Shown here: in pieces, positions 19,085-27,799 of the stretch
Position numbering within the stretch: the stretch's first letter is position 1
Layout of the letters: each line of letters opens with the position of its first letter
NCBI RefSeq assembly: GCF_024359525.1
Contig: NZ_JAKZEU010000001.1
Coordinates: 643,098 to 707,097 of the forward strand
Length of the DNA stretch: 64,000 bases
Source of the DNA: Paracoccus albicereus
GTDB taxonomy: Bacteria > Pseudomonadota > Alphaproteobacteria > Rhodobacterales > Rhodobacteraceae
Direction: 5' to 3'
The notes under the pieces: model-generated
What the model saw: only the letters and a program-made list of their open reading frames with translations
What the model was told of the DNA's origin: nothing
Database searches by the model: none
Translations under genes and position numbers: made by a program

Positions 19085-20011
19085 ATGACAATGCTTTTCG
19101 ACGGCGGCGACAAAGCGCAAAGCGCCGCAGAGACCATTCGCGACGTTACAGACGCGACCTTCATGACCGAGGTGGTCGATGCCTCGATGAAGGTGCCGGT
19201 GATCGTGGATTTCTGGGCGCCGTGGTGCGGTCCGTGCAAGACGCTGGGTCCGCAGCTGGAGGCCGAAGTCGCGCGCTCGAAAGGCGCCGTCCGCATGGTC
19301 AAGGTCAACGTCGACGAAAACCAGATGATCGCGGGCCAGCTACGCATCCAGTCGATTCCCACGGTCTTCGCCTTCTATCAGGGCCAGCCCGTCGACGGCT
19401 TCCAGGGCGCGATTCCGCAATCCGAGATCAGGACCTTCGTCGACAAGCTTGCCAAGATGGGCGGTGGCGCCGCGGGCGAGGACGACGGCCTGGCCGAGGC
19501 ACTGGCCGCGGCCGAGCAGATGCTCGACGACGGCGCCCATGCCGATGCAGCAGAGACGTTCGCCGCGATCGCAGAGGAAGACCCGGAGAATGGCGAGGCT
19601 TGGGGCGGACTGATCCGCGCCCATATCGCGGCGGATGATACCGAATCCGCAGAGCAGGCCATGGCGCGGGTGCCGGCGAACGTTGCGGCATCGGCCCCGG
19701 TCGAGGCCGCGCGCGCACAACTGCAATTGGCCAGGCAGGCCGCCGAAGCCGGACCCCTCGCCGATCTGCAGTCGAAGGTCGAGGCTGATCCCGACGATCA
19801 GCAGGCGCGGCTGGATTATGCCAAGGCGCTGCACGGGTCCGGCAAGGTCGAAGAGGCGATCGACGTGCTGCTCGACAGTTTCCGCCGCGATCGCGAGTGG
19901 AACGAGGGCGCGGCGAAGGCGCAGCTTTTCACCATCTTCGACAGCCTCAAACCCAACGATCCTCTGGCGCAGAAAGGTCGTCGCCGGTTGTCGTCGATGA
20001 TCTTTGCATGA
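19085..20011 (+). CDS. Thioredoxin-domain co-chaperone (YbbN/CnoX-like) with TPR tail
   Basis: A 308-residue cytoplasmic protein with an N-terminal thioredoxin domain, active-site WCGPC at residues 47-51, and a C-terminal tetratricopeptide region (repeating Ala-rich helices from about residue 140). This is the CnoX/YbbN architecture; CnoX is a chaperedoxin that protects clients from overoxidation and passes them to GroEL or DnaK. Unlike E. coli YbbN, whose motif is SxxC, both cysteines are present here, so real oxidoreductase activity is possible. ATG 19085 is preferred because a GAGG motif precedes it. It leads a four-gene operon with overlapping starts and stops. Confidence 0.9.
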   Translation: MTMLFDGGDKAQSAAETIRDVTDATFMTEVVDASMKVPVIVDFWAPWCGPCKTLGPQLEAEVARSKGAVRMVKVNVDENQMIAGQLRIQSIPTVFAFYQGQPVDGFQGAIPQSEIRTFVDKLAKMGGGAAGEDDGLAEALAAAEQMLDDGAHADAAETFAAIAEEDPENGEAWGGLIRAHIAADDTESAEQAMARVPANVAASAPVEAARAQLQLARQAAEAGPLADLQSKVEADPDDQQARLDYAKALHGSGKVEEAIDVLLDSFRRDREWNEGAAKAQLFTIFDSLKPNDPLAQKGRRRLSSMIFA

Positions 20012-20658
20012 CAGGCAGATTGCGGTTCGACCTTCCGGACCGGATTGCGCTGTTTCCCTTGCCGGGGGCGCTGCTGCTGCCGCGGTCGCGCCTGCCGCTG
20101 CAGATCTTCGAGCCGCGTTATCTGCAGATGCTGAACGATGTGCTGAAGACCGAACACCGCCTGATCGGCATGGTCCAGCCCATCGACGCAAAGGAGGGTG
20201 AGGCGCAAGCTTTGGCCCCGATCGGCGGCGCGGGCCGTGTCGTGGCCTTTACCGAGACCGACGACGGCCGGATGATGATCTCGCTTCAGGCGATCTCGCG
20301 CTTCCGCCTGACCGAGGTCGAGGAAGGCTTCGCGCCCTATCTTCAGGGCCGGGTCGAGTGGCAGGATTTCGCGCGCGATCTGAAGGGTCCCGAGAGCGAC
20401 GAGGATTTCGACCGTGGCCCGTTTCTTGAAAAGCTCGAGCGTTTCATGGAGCCGCGCGAGCTGACCACCGACTGGGACGCGGCCGCCGACGCCGAAGACG
20501 AAATGCTGATCAACGCGCTGTCGATGCTGCTGCCCTTCGATCCGCCCGAGAAACAGGCGCTGCTCGAGGCTGTGACGCTGACCAAGCGCCGTGAAATGCT
20601 GGAAGGGCTGATCGACTACGCCCTGTTGTCCGAAGACAGCGAGGAACGCCTGCAATGA
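20008..20658 (+). CDS. LON N-terminal (substrate-binding) domain protein
   Basis: A 216-residue protein consisting only of a Lon protease N-terminal domain: [31 protein letters not shown] and [16 protein letters not shown] match the PF02190 pattern, with a C-terminal helical part. There is no ATPase or peptidase domain. Such stand-alone LonN proteins are thought to bind misfolded substrates. It overlaps the thioredoxin-TPR gene by 4 nt (ATGA) and the Trm112 gene by 4 nt, an order conserved in many alphaproteobacteria and suggestive of shared protein-quality-control duties. Confidence 0.9.
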   Translation: MTGRLRFDLPDRIALFPLPGALLLPRSRLPLQIFEPRYLQMLNDVLKTEHRLIGMVQPIDAKEGEAQALAPIGGAGRVVAFTETDDGRMMISLQAISRFRLTEVEEGFAPYLQGRVEWQDFARDLKGPESDEDFDRGPFLEKLERFMEPRELTTDWDAAADAEDEMLINALSMLLPFDPPEKQALLEAVTLTKRREMLEGLIDYALLSEDSEERLQ

Positions 20659-20870
20659 CCGACACACCTGAATCTGCCGAGACCGCCGCTGCGTCCAGCT
20701 TCGATCGCGCGATGCTTGAGGGGCTGGTTTGCCCGGTGACCCATGCGGTGCTGCAGTACGATGCCGAGCGTCAGGAACTGGTTTCGCAGGCAGCCGGCCT
20801 GGCCTTTCCGATCCGGTCAGGCATCCCGATCATGCTGATCGACGAAGCGCGGCAGCTCAAGGCGGATTGA
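20655..20870 (+). CDS. Trm112-family small protein
   Basis: A 71-residue Trm112p-like protein: [41 protein letters not shown] is the YcaR/Trm112 pattern. Eukaryotic Trm112 is an activating partner of methyltransferases; the bacterial role is unknown. Only one cysteine is present, in the CPVT motif, as in many proteobacterial members, so zinc binding is unlikely. It overlaps the preceding gene by 4 nt and the following gene by 1 nt (TGATG). Confidence 0.9.
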   Translation: MTDTPESAETAAASSFDRAMLEGLVCPVTHAVLQYDAERQELVSQAAGLAFPIRSGIPIMLIDEARQLKAD

Positions 20871-21325
20871 TGGCAGTCGATTACGACGAATTGGCTGCAC
20901 GCGTGGCCGCGCTGACCGAGGGTGAGACCGACGAGGTCGCGCTGATGGCCACGCTTGCCTGCGAACTGCATCATTCCGACGACCGCTTCGACTGGACGGG
21001 CTTCTACCGCGTGACCGAACCCGAAGTGCTGAAGATCGGCCCCTATCAGGGCGACCACGGCTGCCTGGTGATACCGTTCTCGCGTGGGGTCTGCGGCGCC
21101 GCGGCGCGAACCGGACAGGTTCAGATTGTGCCCGATGTCGATGCCTTTCCCGGCCATATCGCCTGCGCAAGCTCGACCCGGTCAGAAATCGTGCTGCCGG
21201 TCATCGGACGTGATGGTCGGCTGATCGGTGTTCTGGACATCGACAGCGATCGTCCCGACGCATTCACGGACGATGACGCGGAATGGCTGCGGGTTATCCT
21301 TGGAAGCGTCTTCGGAACGATCTGA
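20870..21325 (+). CDS. msrC: Free methionine-(R)-sulfoxide reductase (GAF domain)
   Basis: A 151-residue GAF-domain protein of the fRMsr type that reduces free methionine-(R)-sulfoxide. The three redox cysteines are Cys65, Cys75 and Cys99, with the same 10- and 24-residue spacing as Cys84, Cys94 and Cys118 of E. coli MsrC, in the segments GDHGCLVIPF, RGVCGAAAR and HIACASSTRSEIV. The start is fixed by overlap with the Trm112 stop (TGATG). Following a thioredoxin-domain gene, it may draw electrons from that protein; this is inference. Confidence 0.92.
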   Translation: MAVDYDELAARVAALTEGETDEVALMATLACELHHSDDRFDWTGFYRVTEPEVLKIGPYQGDHGCLVIPFSRGVCGAAARTGQVQIVPDVDAFPGHIACASSTRSEIVLPVIGRDGRLIGVLDIDSDRPDAFTDDDAEWLRVILGSVFGTI

Positions 21326-21390
21326 CACGATCTTGTCTGGGACGTCCTGCGGGTCCATCCTTGCGATCATAGATCCAAGGAGGCTTGATC

Positions 21391-21756
21391 ATGGACGGTT
21401 CCTGCCTGTGCGGCGCGGTGACTTTCTCAGGCCGCGTGGACGATCCTGATGTGGCGGCCTGCCATTGCAGCCAGTGCCGGCGCCAGTCGGGGCATGTCTG
21501 GGCATCGTTTCTGATGGAAGATCCGGTAGTGACGGGCGAGGTGCGCTGGTACCGGTCTTCTGACAAGGCGGAACGCGGCTTCTGCCCCACTTGCGGCTCG
21601 GTCCTGTTCTGGCGGCCTGATGGGCGAAAGGCGCTGTCAGTCTCGGCCGGCGCCATCGACAACCCGACGGGGTTAAGGCTGGCACAGCACATCTATGTCG
21701 CCGACAAGGGTGATTATTACACAATCACCGACGGCCTTCCGCAAAGCGACCAATGA
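21391..21756 (+). CDS. GFA/CENP-V family zinc protein, copy 1
   Basis: A 121-residue zinc-binding protein of the GFA (glutathione-dependent formaldehyde-activating enzyme)/CENP-V fold. Zinc ligands are the cysteine clusters C5/C7, C24/C26/C29 (CHCSQC) and C65/C68 (CPTCG). Most members have no demonstrated Gfa activity, so only the fold should be assigned. An excellent Shine-Dalgarno (AAGGAGG at 21377-21383) precedes ATG 21391. Its stop overlaps the second GFA gene by 4 nt; the two proteins share the CHCSQCRRQSGHVWA and AERGFCPTCGS blocks. Confidence 0.92.
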   Translation: MDGSCLCGAVTFSGRVDDPDVAACHCSQCRRQSGHVWASFLMEDPVVTGEVRWYRSSDKAERGFCPTCGSVLFWRPDGRKALSVSAGAIDNPTGLRLAQHIYVADKGDYYTITDGLPQSDQ

Positions 21757-22106
21757 GCAAGCGCGACGTGACCGGGCGCTGCCTGTGCGGCGCCGTCAGC
21801 CTGCGCGCGCGGACGGACGCGCGGATCGCCCATGAATGCCATTGCAGCCAATGCCGACGCCAGTCGGGCCATGTCTGGGCCTATGTCACCCTGCCGCGCG
21901 CCGATGTCGTCTTCGACGGCCCGGTCTCCCGTCACGCCCATACGGATGCCGCCGAGCGGGGCTTCTGCCCGACTTGCGGTTCCTTCCTGTTCTGGGCGAA
22001 GAACGGCGAGGATGCGATCGACGTCTCGGCAGGCAGCCTTGATGCGCCGACCGGCCTGACGCTGGGCGCGCCGTCGCAATGGGACAGCAGGGGCGATTAC
22101 TACTAG
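21753..22106 (+). CDS. GFA/CENP-V family zinc protein, copy 2
   Basis: A 117-residue paralogue of the preceding gene, with cysteines C10/C12, C29/C31/C34 and C72/C75 in the same pattern. Long identical blocks around the zinc sites but different N- and C-termini point to an old tandem duplication with divergence. It is translationally coupled to copy 1 (ATGA) and is followed by the LysE gene after 1 nt. The function is not known beyond the fold. Confidence 0.92.
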   Translation: MSKRDVTGRCLCGAVSLRARTDARIAHECHCSQCRRQSGHVWAYVTLPRADVVFDGPVSRHAHTDAAERGFCPTCGSFLFWAKNGEDAIDVSAGSLDAPTGLTLGAPSQWDSRGDYY

Positions 22107-22107
22107 C

Positions 22108-22734
22108 ATGATCTGGGACACGATCGCGAATATCCCGCTGGCGCAGCTTCTGACCTTCATCGCAGGCGGGTTGGTGATCAACATCGCACCCGGCCAGGAC
22201 GTGTTTTTCGCCAGCGCCTGCGGCATCCAGGGTGGACCGCGTGCGGGGATGCTGGCCGGGATCGGTGTCGGATTCGGCGTCCTTTTCCACGTTACCTTGG
22301 CGACGATCGGTCTGGGCGCGCTGGTCGCGGCCCATCCCGAGGCGCTGCGCGCCATCAAGTACACCGGCGCGGCCTACCTGTTGTGGCTCGCCTGGAACGC
22401 GTGGCACGCCGGCCCGGTCGATTCGCATTCTCGCGGCAGCGTGCAGACCTGGAACATCCTTCGGCGTGGTGCGATGTCCAACATTCTCAACCCCAAGCCG
22501 GTGCTGTTCCTGCTGGCGTTTCTGCCGCAGTTCACGAAGCTGGAATACGGGCCGATCTGGCAGCAGACGCTGAGCCTGGGCCTGATCTTTGCCTTCTTCG
22601 GCACAGTTGCGACCGTCGCCTATGGTCTTGTCGCGGGCTATGCCGGGCAGCTTCTGGTGCGGCGTATGGGCGTCGTCAACAAGATCGCAGCGGTGATGTT
22701 CGCAGGCCTCGCGGTCCGGCTGGTTGCCAAATGA
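22108..22734 (+). CDS. LysE/RhtB-family exporter
   Basis: A 208-residue inner-membrane exporter of the LysE/RhtB family with about six hydrophobic helices. The N-terminal segment INIAPGQDVFFASACGIQGG matches the family's conserved PGP-type motif, followed by YTGAAYLLWLAW and MSNILNPKPVLFLLAFLPQF. These proteins export amino acids such as lysine, threonine or homoserine lactone; the substrate is not predictable. ATG lies 1 nt after the GFA2 stop and the stop overlaps the RluA-family gene by 4 nt. Confidence 0.92.
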   Translation: MIWDTIANIPLAQLLTFIAGGLVINIAPGQDVFFASACGIQGGPRAGMLAGIGVGFGVLFHVTLATIGLGALVAAHPEALRAIKYTGAAYLLWLAWNAWHAGPVDSHSRGSVQTWNILRRGAMSNILNPKPVLFLLAFLPQFTKLEYGPIWQQTLSLGLIFAFFGTVATVAYGLVAGYAGQLLVRRMGVVNKIAAVMFAGLAVRLVAK

Positions 22735-23378
22735 GCTACACCTACGATCCGCCGCCCGGCCTGCCCGAGATCATCCATGCCGACCATGAGATTCTGATCA
22801 TCGACAAGCCGTCCGGCCTGCTATCGGTACCCGGCAAGGGCGAGGACAAGGCCGATTGTGCGATCGGTCGCCTGCGCGGCGCCTTTCCGACGATCCTGCT
22901 GGTGCACCGGCTGGACCAGGATACATCGGGGGTGATGGTCTTCGCGCTGACGCCGCACGCGCAGCGACACCTATCGAAGCAATTCGAGGATCGGCGCACC
23001 AAGAAGGCCTACGTTGCACGCTTGTCGGGGCGTCTGCAGCCCAAGACCGGCCGTGTCGAGTTGCCGCTGGGGGTCGATTGGCCAAACCGGCCGCGACAGA
23101 AGGTTGACTACGAAAAAGGCCGGCCCGCGCAGACCGATTGGCGTGTGATGAAGAACAATGCGATGGAAACGCGGGTCCGTCTGTATCCCAGAACCGGGCG
23201 CAGTCACCAGTTGCGGGTCCACATGGCTGAAACGGGCCACCCGATCCTGGGTGACCCGCTTTACGCGACCGGCGCAGCGGCCGAACATCCGCGCCTGATG
23301 CTGCATGCTGAAAGCCTGCGCCTGAAGCACCCCGAAACCGGGGTGCAGCAGAGTTTCAACGCGCCGGTACCGTTCTAG
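22731..23378 (+). CDS. RluA-family RNA pseudouridine synthase
   Basis: A 215-residue pseudouridine synthase. The catalytic motif HRLDQDTSG holds the essential Asp; other family blocks are LIIDKPSGLLSVPGKG, RTKKAYVA, RLYPRTGRSHQLRVHM and GHPILGDPLY. There is no S4 domain, so it resembles RluA itself (23S U746 and tRNA U32) more than RluC/D; the exact target cannot be fixed. It overlaps the LysE stop by 4 nt and ends 3 bp before the convergent metallo-hydrolase gene. Confidence 0.92.
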   Translation: MSYTYDPPPGLPEIIHADHEILIIDKPSGLLSVPGKGEDKADCAIGRLRGAFPTILLVHRLDQDTSGVMVFALTPHAQRHLSKQFEDRRTKKAYVARLSGRLQPKTGRVELPLGVDWPNRPRQKVDYEKGRPAQTDWRVMKNNAMETRVRLYPRTGRSHQLRVHMAETGHPILGDPLYATGAAAEHPRLMLHAESLRLKHPETGVQQSFNAPVPF

Positions 23379-23381
23379 GGG

Positions 23382-24167
23382 TCAGCTTTCCATCCCGTTC
23401 GGGTACCAGTTGCCGATGATGACCTGAGTCCCGCTGTCACCTTCGGACACGAGACGCGCGAACTCTTCCACGTCGCTGTCGCGGTAATGATAGGGATAGA
23501 CCACCGCTGGTTTGAACGCGGCCACGGCCTCGGCTGCCTGCTCGACCGTCATCGTGTAGGGCAGGTTCATCGGCAGGAACGCGACGTCGATGTTCTCCAG
23601 CGCCATCATCTCGGGTGTCGGCTCGGTATCGCCAGCGATGTAGAAGCGCTTGCCGCCGATGGTCAGGATATAGCCGTTGTCGCGACCCTCGGGGTGATAC
23701 TGCATCCGATCTTCTGTCGTGTTGTGGGCCGGAATGGCCTCGATCTGCATGCCCATTGCCTCGACCGTGTCGCCGTTTGCCATCGTGTTGGCGCGCGCTT
23801 GCATCGCTTCGGGCAGCATGTCGTGAACCGCCGGGTTTGTGATCATGCTGACTTCGCCGAGCGCATCGAGCGTCGGCTGGTCATAGTGATCGCCGTGCTC
23901 ATGCGTGATCAGGATCAGGTTCGGCGGTGGCATGTCGGCGTAGAGATCGGCGCCGCCGACGGGATCAAGGTAGATCACGCCGCCCGGCGTCTCGATCACC
24001 ATCGACGCATGTTCGACGGGATGAAAGGTGACCTGACCGCCTTCAACCTCGTAGCTGTTCGTGGCTTCTGGCGCGGCGGTGTCCTGGGCGGCGGCAAATC
24101 GGGGCAAGGCTGCGGCGGTCGCGGCGGCGGCGGCGAGCGTCAGTCCAGTGCGGCGTGTCACGTGCAT
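23382..24167 (-). CDS. Exported MBL-fold metal-dependent hydrolase
   Basis: A 261-residue metallo-beta-lactamase-fold protein of the UlaG-like group. The N-terminus (TRRTGLTLAAAAATAAALP) resembles a Tat signal with twin arginines, cut near AAAQD, so the enzyme is probably periplasmic. The metal-binding HxHxDH motif is THEHGDHYDQ (H89, H91, D93, H94), with a downstream IAGDTEPTPEM and YPYHYRD. Substrate unknown. The start at 24167 is preceded by a GAGAGAGAG run and excludes 83 upstream residues that are not protein-like. Confidence 0.88.
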   Translation of the reverse strand: MHVTRRTGLTLAAAAATAAALPRFAAAQDTAAPEATNSYEVEGGQVTFHPVEHASMVIETPGGVIYLDPVGGADLYADMPPPNLILITHEHGDHYDQPTLDALGEVSMITNPAVHDMLPEAMQARANTMANGDTVEAMGMQIEAIPAHNTTEDRMQYHPEGRDNGYILTIGGKRFYIAGDTEPTPEMMALENIDVAFLPMNLPYTMTVEQAAEAVAAFKPAVVYPYHYRDSDVEEFARLVSEGDSGTQVIIGNWYPNGMES

Positions 24168-24317
24168 CTCTCTCTCTCCTGCTGGGGTGGATTGCCAAAT
24201 GTTCACCACGCCAACCCCAAGCGACGCTGCGGGTTCCGCCACGCGTTCCGCGCCTTGCCCCTGTGCTGCCCCTCGCCTAGGACTTCCTCTCGGGGCGCGA
24301 GCGAGGGGTTGCAGGCG

Positions 24318-25379
24318 ATGACGCATCTTTGGGTCAGGGCGGAAAGCCGGGCGAACGAGGACCGGGTGGGGATCACCCCTGACGGTGTCGCGGCACTTCG
24401 CAAGCAGGGTATCCACGTCACGGTCGAGGACAGCGGCCGGCGCATCATTCCAACGGCCGATTACGAGGCCGCGGGCGCCTCGATTGCGCCGGAAGGATCA
24501 TGGACCAGCGCGCCGGATGATGCGCTGGTTTTCGGCCTGAAGGAGCTGCCCGAGGACGGAACGCCGCTGCGCCACCGTCACATCATGTTCGGTCATGCCT
24601 TCAAGGGCCAGCCGGCCGGCCGGGTCCTGCTCGACCGGTTTCGCGCAGGCGGCGGCACGCTTTACGATCTGGAATACTTGGTGGACGAGGACGGGCGCAG
24701 ACTGGCGGCCTTCGGGTACTGGGCAGGCTATGCGGGGGCGGCGGTCTCGCTTTACGCTTGGGCGGCGCAGCAGCTAGGCGGCATCTGCGGTCCGATCGCA
24801 CCTTATCGCGACCGGCAGGCGCTGGATGCCGATCTTCGCGCGCATCTGGACGGGACGGCACGACCACGCCCCCATGCAATCGTCATCGGCGCAAAGGGGC
24901 GCGTCGGGACCGGTGCATCGGACCTGCTTCACGCGATGGGCGTTACCGTCACCCGGTGGGACATGGCCGAGACGGCCCATGGCGGCCCCTTCCCCGAAAT
25001 CCTTGGACACGAGATCTTCATCAACGCGATCCTCGCCCAGCCCGGCGTTCCGGTCTTCGTTCCCGCGGACGCAGTGCGGCCGGGCCGCGCGCTGACGGTG
25101 ATCGGTGATGTCGCCTGCGATCCCACCAGCGACTTTTCACCCATCAAGGTCTACGACCGCACGACCGACTGGGCGCAGCCCGCATTGCGGGTGGCGGATC
25201 ATCCACCGCTGGACGTCGTGGCAATCGACAACCTGCCCTCGCTCTTGCCGCGCGAGAGCTCCGAGGATTACGCGGCACAATTGTTGCCGGTGCTGCAGCA
25301 GCTCGATGCCTTGGACGCCGGGGCCTGGGGCCGCGCCCGCGCGACCTTCGACCGCCATGTTTCAGGAGAACCCGCATGA
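24318..25379 (+). CDS. Saccharopine dehydrogenase, L-lysine-forming type (LYS1-like)
   Basis: A 353-residue protein resembling yeast Lys1, which interconverts saccharopine with lysine and 2-oxoglutarate using NAD. Recognised from WVRAESRANEDRVGITP, the catalytic segments GLKELPEDG and HIMFGHAFKGQ, a GYWAGYAGAA helix and the Rossmann segment IVIGAKGRVGTG. It is translationally coupled to a second saccharopine dehydrogenase (ATGA at 25376). Known for the pair: in bacteria such as Ruegeria such genes can catabolise lysine. The direction here is not shown by sequence. An 8-bp inverted repeat (CCCCTCGC/GCGAGGGG) lies just upstream of the start. Confidence 0.9.
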   Translation: MTHLWVRAESRANEDRVGITPDGVAALRKQGIHVTVEDSGRRIIPTADYEAAGASIAPEGSWTSAPDDALVFGLKELPEDGTPLRHRHIMFGHAFKGQPAGRVLLDRFRAGGGTLYDLEYLVDEDGRRLAAFGYWAGYAGAAVSLYAWAAQQLGGICGPIAPYRDRQALDADLRAHLDGTARPRPHAIVIGAKGRVGTGASDLLHAMGVTVTRWDMAETAHGGPFPEILGHEIFINAILAQPGVPVFVPADAVRPGRALTVIGDVACDPTSDFSPIKVYDRTTDWAQPALRVADHPPLDVVAIDNLPSLLPRESSEDYAAQLLPVLQQLDALDAGAWGRARATFDRHVSGEPA

Positions 25380-26515
25380 ACATCCACTGGATCGGCACCG
25401 GACTTTCCGCGATCCCCGGCCTGCGTCGGCTGATCGAGGGCGGTCACGACGTCATTGTCTGGAACCGGACCGAAGCCAAGGCGCGCGATGCGGTCGGCGA
25501 TCTGACCGACGACATCCGCACCTATACGCCAGAGGCGTTGGCGGACGCGCTGCGCAAGGGCGATATCGTCGTCTCGATGCTGCCGGCGGATCAGCATGTC
25601 GCGTTGGCACAACTTTGCATCGAGCGCGGGGCGCACTTCGTCAGTTCGTCCTACATCGCGCCTGAAATGGCGGCTCTGGACGATTCGGCGAAGGCTGCGG
25701 GCGTCGCACTGGTGAACGAGGTCGGGCTCGACCCTGGCATCGACCACCTGATGGCGCACGATCTGGTTGCCGATTACCGTCAGGTCGCACAACCGGGTGA
25801 TACGGTCACCTTCACCTCCTATTGCGGCGGGGTGCCAAAGCATCCGAACCCGTTCCGCTACAAGTTCAGCTGGTCCCCGCTGGGCGTTCTGCGGGCGCTG
25901 CGCTCACCCTCGCGCTCGCTTAGGGCGGGAGAGGTACGGGACGTCGCCCGCCCGTGGCATGCAATCGATGATTATGTCGCGCCGTTGCCGGTGCCCGAAC
26001 ATTTCGAAGTCTATCCGAACCGGGACTCGTTGCCCTTCATCGACCAGTACGGGTTCGATTCCGCCTGGCAGGTCACCGATTTCGTGCGTGGCACGATCCG
26101 CCTTAAAGGGTGGTCAGAAGCGTGGTCGCCCGTCTTCACCGAAATCGAGGGGCTGACCGGCGCGGATGGCGAGGCACGGTTGCGCGCGATGTCCGAAGAA
26201 TTCTGGCGCGATCACGCCTATGCGCCGGGTGAGCCGGACCGCGTCGTGCTGTTCGTTGCACTACAGGCGCAACGCGATGGGGCGACCACCTGGCACAAGG
26301 AATGGGTGCTGGACGCGATGGGCGACGCCAAGGCGAGTGCGATGGCCCGGCTCGTCTCGGTCACCGTAGCCTTGGCGGTCGAGGCCTTGGTCGCGGGGCG
26401 CATTGCGCCGGGCGTCCATGCTGCGCCAGATGATCCCGATCTGATCGCCGACTGGCTCGTCGAAATCGGCCGGATCGCGCAGCACGTCGCGCGGGTGGAT
26501 CACCTGCGCGGCTGA
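25376..26515 (+). CDS. Saccharopine dehydrogenase, glutamate-forming type (LYS9-like)
   Basis: A 379-residue protein with an N-terminal Rossmann domain (HWIGTGLSAIPGLRRL, VIVWNRT) and a saccharopine dehydrogenase C-terminal domain containing NEVGLDPGIDHLMA, SYCGGVPKHPNPFRYKFSW and GTIRLKGW, as in Lys9/SDH enzymes that convert saccharopine to glutamate and 2-aminoadipate semialdehyde. With the upstream Lys1-like enzyme it completes the two-step lysine-saccharopine-aminoadipate semialdehyde route. No aminoadipate-semialdehyde dehydrogenase is adjacent. Confidence 0.9.
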   Translation: MNIHWIGTGLSAIPGLRRLIEGGHDVIVWNRTEAKARDAVGDLTDDIRTYTPEALADALRKGDIVVSMLPADQHVALAQLCIERGAHFVSSSYIAPEMAALDDSAKAAGVALVNEVGLDPGIDHLMAHDLVADYRQVAQPGDTVTFTSYCGGVPKHPNPFRYKFSWSPLGVLRALRSPSRSLRAGEVRDVARPWHAIDDYVAPLPVPEHFEVYPNRDSLPFIDQYGFDSAWQVTDFVRGTIRLKGWSEAWSPVFTEIEGLTGADGEARLRAMSEEFWRDHAYAPGEPDRVVLFVALQAQRDGATTWHKEWVLDAMGDAKASAMARLVSVTVALAVEALVAGRIAPGVHAAPDDPDLIADWLVEIGRIAQHVARVDHLRG

Positions 26516-26614
26516 GCGCTGGCGCGATTGTTATCCCGTCTGCGGCCACCTGCCGGAACGGGCCGCTGCGATGCCACGTTCCGATCCCATCATCACATGA
26601 AAGGGATCGACGCC

Positions 26615-27796
26615 ATGCTCCGCCGCATTTCCTCCACCGCCCTCGTCCTTGCCGCGACCGCGACAGGCGCGGCGGCGTTCAACGAAGCGCCACCCCATGC
26701 GCCGAACCAGCAGCCGGCATTTGCGGGACAGACCCGTGCGCCCGAAATGGGGGACGACATTCCGCTGGTGACGGAGAACATCGTCGAAGGATTGGTCCAT
26801 CCCTGGGGTATGGCCGAGCTGACCGGCGGCGTGTGGGTCGTGACCGAGAAACCCGGCCGCATGCGGTTGATCGGCCCGGACGGTGCGATCTCTGCCCCGT
26901 TGACAGGCCTGCCCGAGGTCGATGCGCGTGGACAGGGCGGTCTTCTGGACGTCGCTGTTGCCGAAGATTTCGGCCAGACGCGACGCCTGTGGTGGACCTT
27001 TGCCGAGCCGCGCGAGGGTGGCAACGCCACCGCCGTCGCCACGGGCACGCTGTCGGCCGACAGTACGGCGCTGGAAAATGTCGAGGTCATCTTCCAGCAG
27101 CAGCCGGCCTGGCAGTCGGACAAGCATTTCGGCTCTCGCCTCGTCTTTGACGGCAATGGTGCGCTGTTCGTCACCACGGGCGAACGATCGAACCCCGAGC
27201 CGCGCCAGCTTGCGCAGGACGTGACAACACACCTTGGCAAGGTGTTGCGGATCAACCCCGAAGGTGGGGCAGCCAGCGGCAATCCACAGATCCCGAACGG
27301 ACAGCCTGAAATCTGGTCCTGGGGTCATCGAAACCTGCAATCGGCCGCACTAGGCCCAGACGGCCAGCTCTGGACGGTCGAACATGGTCCTAAGGGCGGG
27401 GACGAACTGAACCGGCCGCAATCAGGTCGCAATTACGGCTGGCCGATCATTACCTATGGCATCGATTATTCCGGTGCGCCGATCGGCGAAGGCATCACAG
27501 CGCGCGAGGGGATGGAGCAACCGGTCTATTATTGGGACCCGGTGATCGGGCCGTCGGGGATGGATTTCTACGACGGCGACATGTTCCCCGAATGGCAGGG
27601 CGATGCCCTGATCGGTGGCCTTGTCGCGCAGGCCATCGTGCGCCTTGATATCGCGGATGGTCAGGTTGCGGGCGAAGCGCGTCACCTTGAAGGAATCGGC
27701 CGGATCCGTGATGTCGAGGTCGCCTCGGACGGTTCGGTGATGCTGCTGACCGACGCCGATAACGGTGCCCTGGTCCGCGTGAGCCGTGGTGAGTAG
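26615..27796 (+). CDS. Exported PQQ-dependent sugar (aldose) dehydrogenase-like protein
   Basis: A 393-residue secreted six-bladed beta-propeller of the glucose/sorbosone dehydrogenase (Yli/Asd) family. A signal peptide ends near GAAAFNEAPP. Family blocks include NIVEGLVHPWGMAEL, QGGLLDVAV, WQSDKHFGSRLVFD, IWSWGHRNLQSAA, VEHGPKGGDELN and GRNYGWP. Such enzymes oxidise aldoses with PQQ in the periplasm, though some homologues bind PQQ weakly. ATG 26615 is favoured by an AAAGGG motif 9 nt upstream; ATG 26597 is an alternative. A second, cytochrome-fused relative occurs at 48376-50253. Confidence 0.88.
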   Translation: MLRRISSTALVLAATATGAAAFNEAPPHAPNQQPAFAGQTRAPEMGDDIPLVTENIVEGLVHPWGMAELTGGVWVVTEKPGRMRLIGPDGAISAPLTGLPEVDARGQGGLLDVAVAEDFGQTRRLWWTFAEPREGGNATAVATGTLSADSTALENVEVIFQQQPAWQSDKHFGSRLVFDGNGALFVTTGERSNPEPRQLAQDVTTHLGKVLRINPEGGAASGNPQIPNGQPEIWSWGHRNLQSAALGPDGQLWTVEHGPKGGDELNRPQSGRNYGWPIITYGIDYSGAPIGEGITAREGMEQPVYYWDPVIGPSGMDFYDGDMFPEWQGDALIGGLVAQAIVRLDIADGQVAGEARHLEGIGRIRDVEVASDGSVMLLTDADNGALVRVSRGE

Positions 27797-27799
27797 GGC

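Noticed and set aside
20655..20870. Trm112-like protein with missing zinc cysteines as an anomaly
   Set aside because: Single-cysteine CPVT forms are common among proteobacterial members, so it is not unusual.
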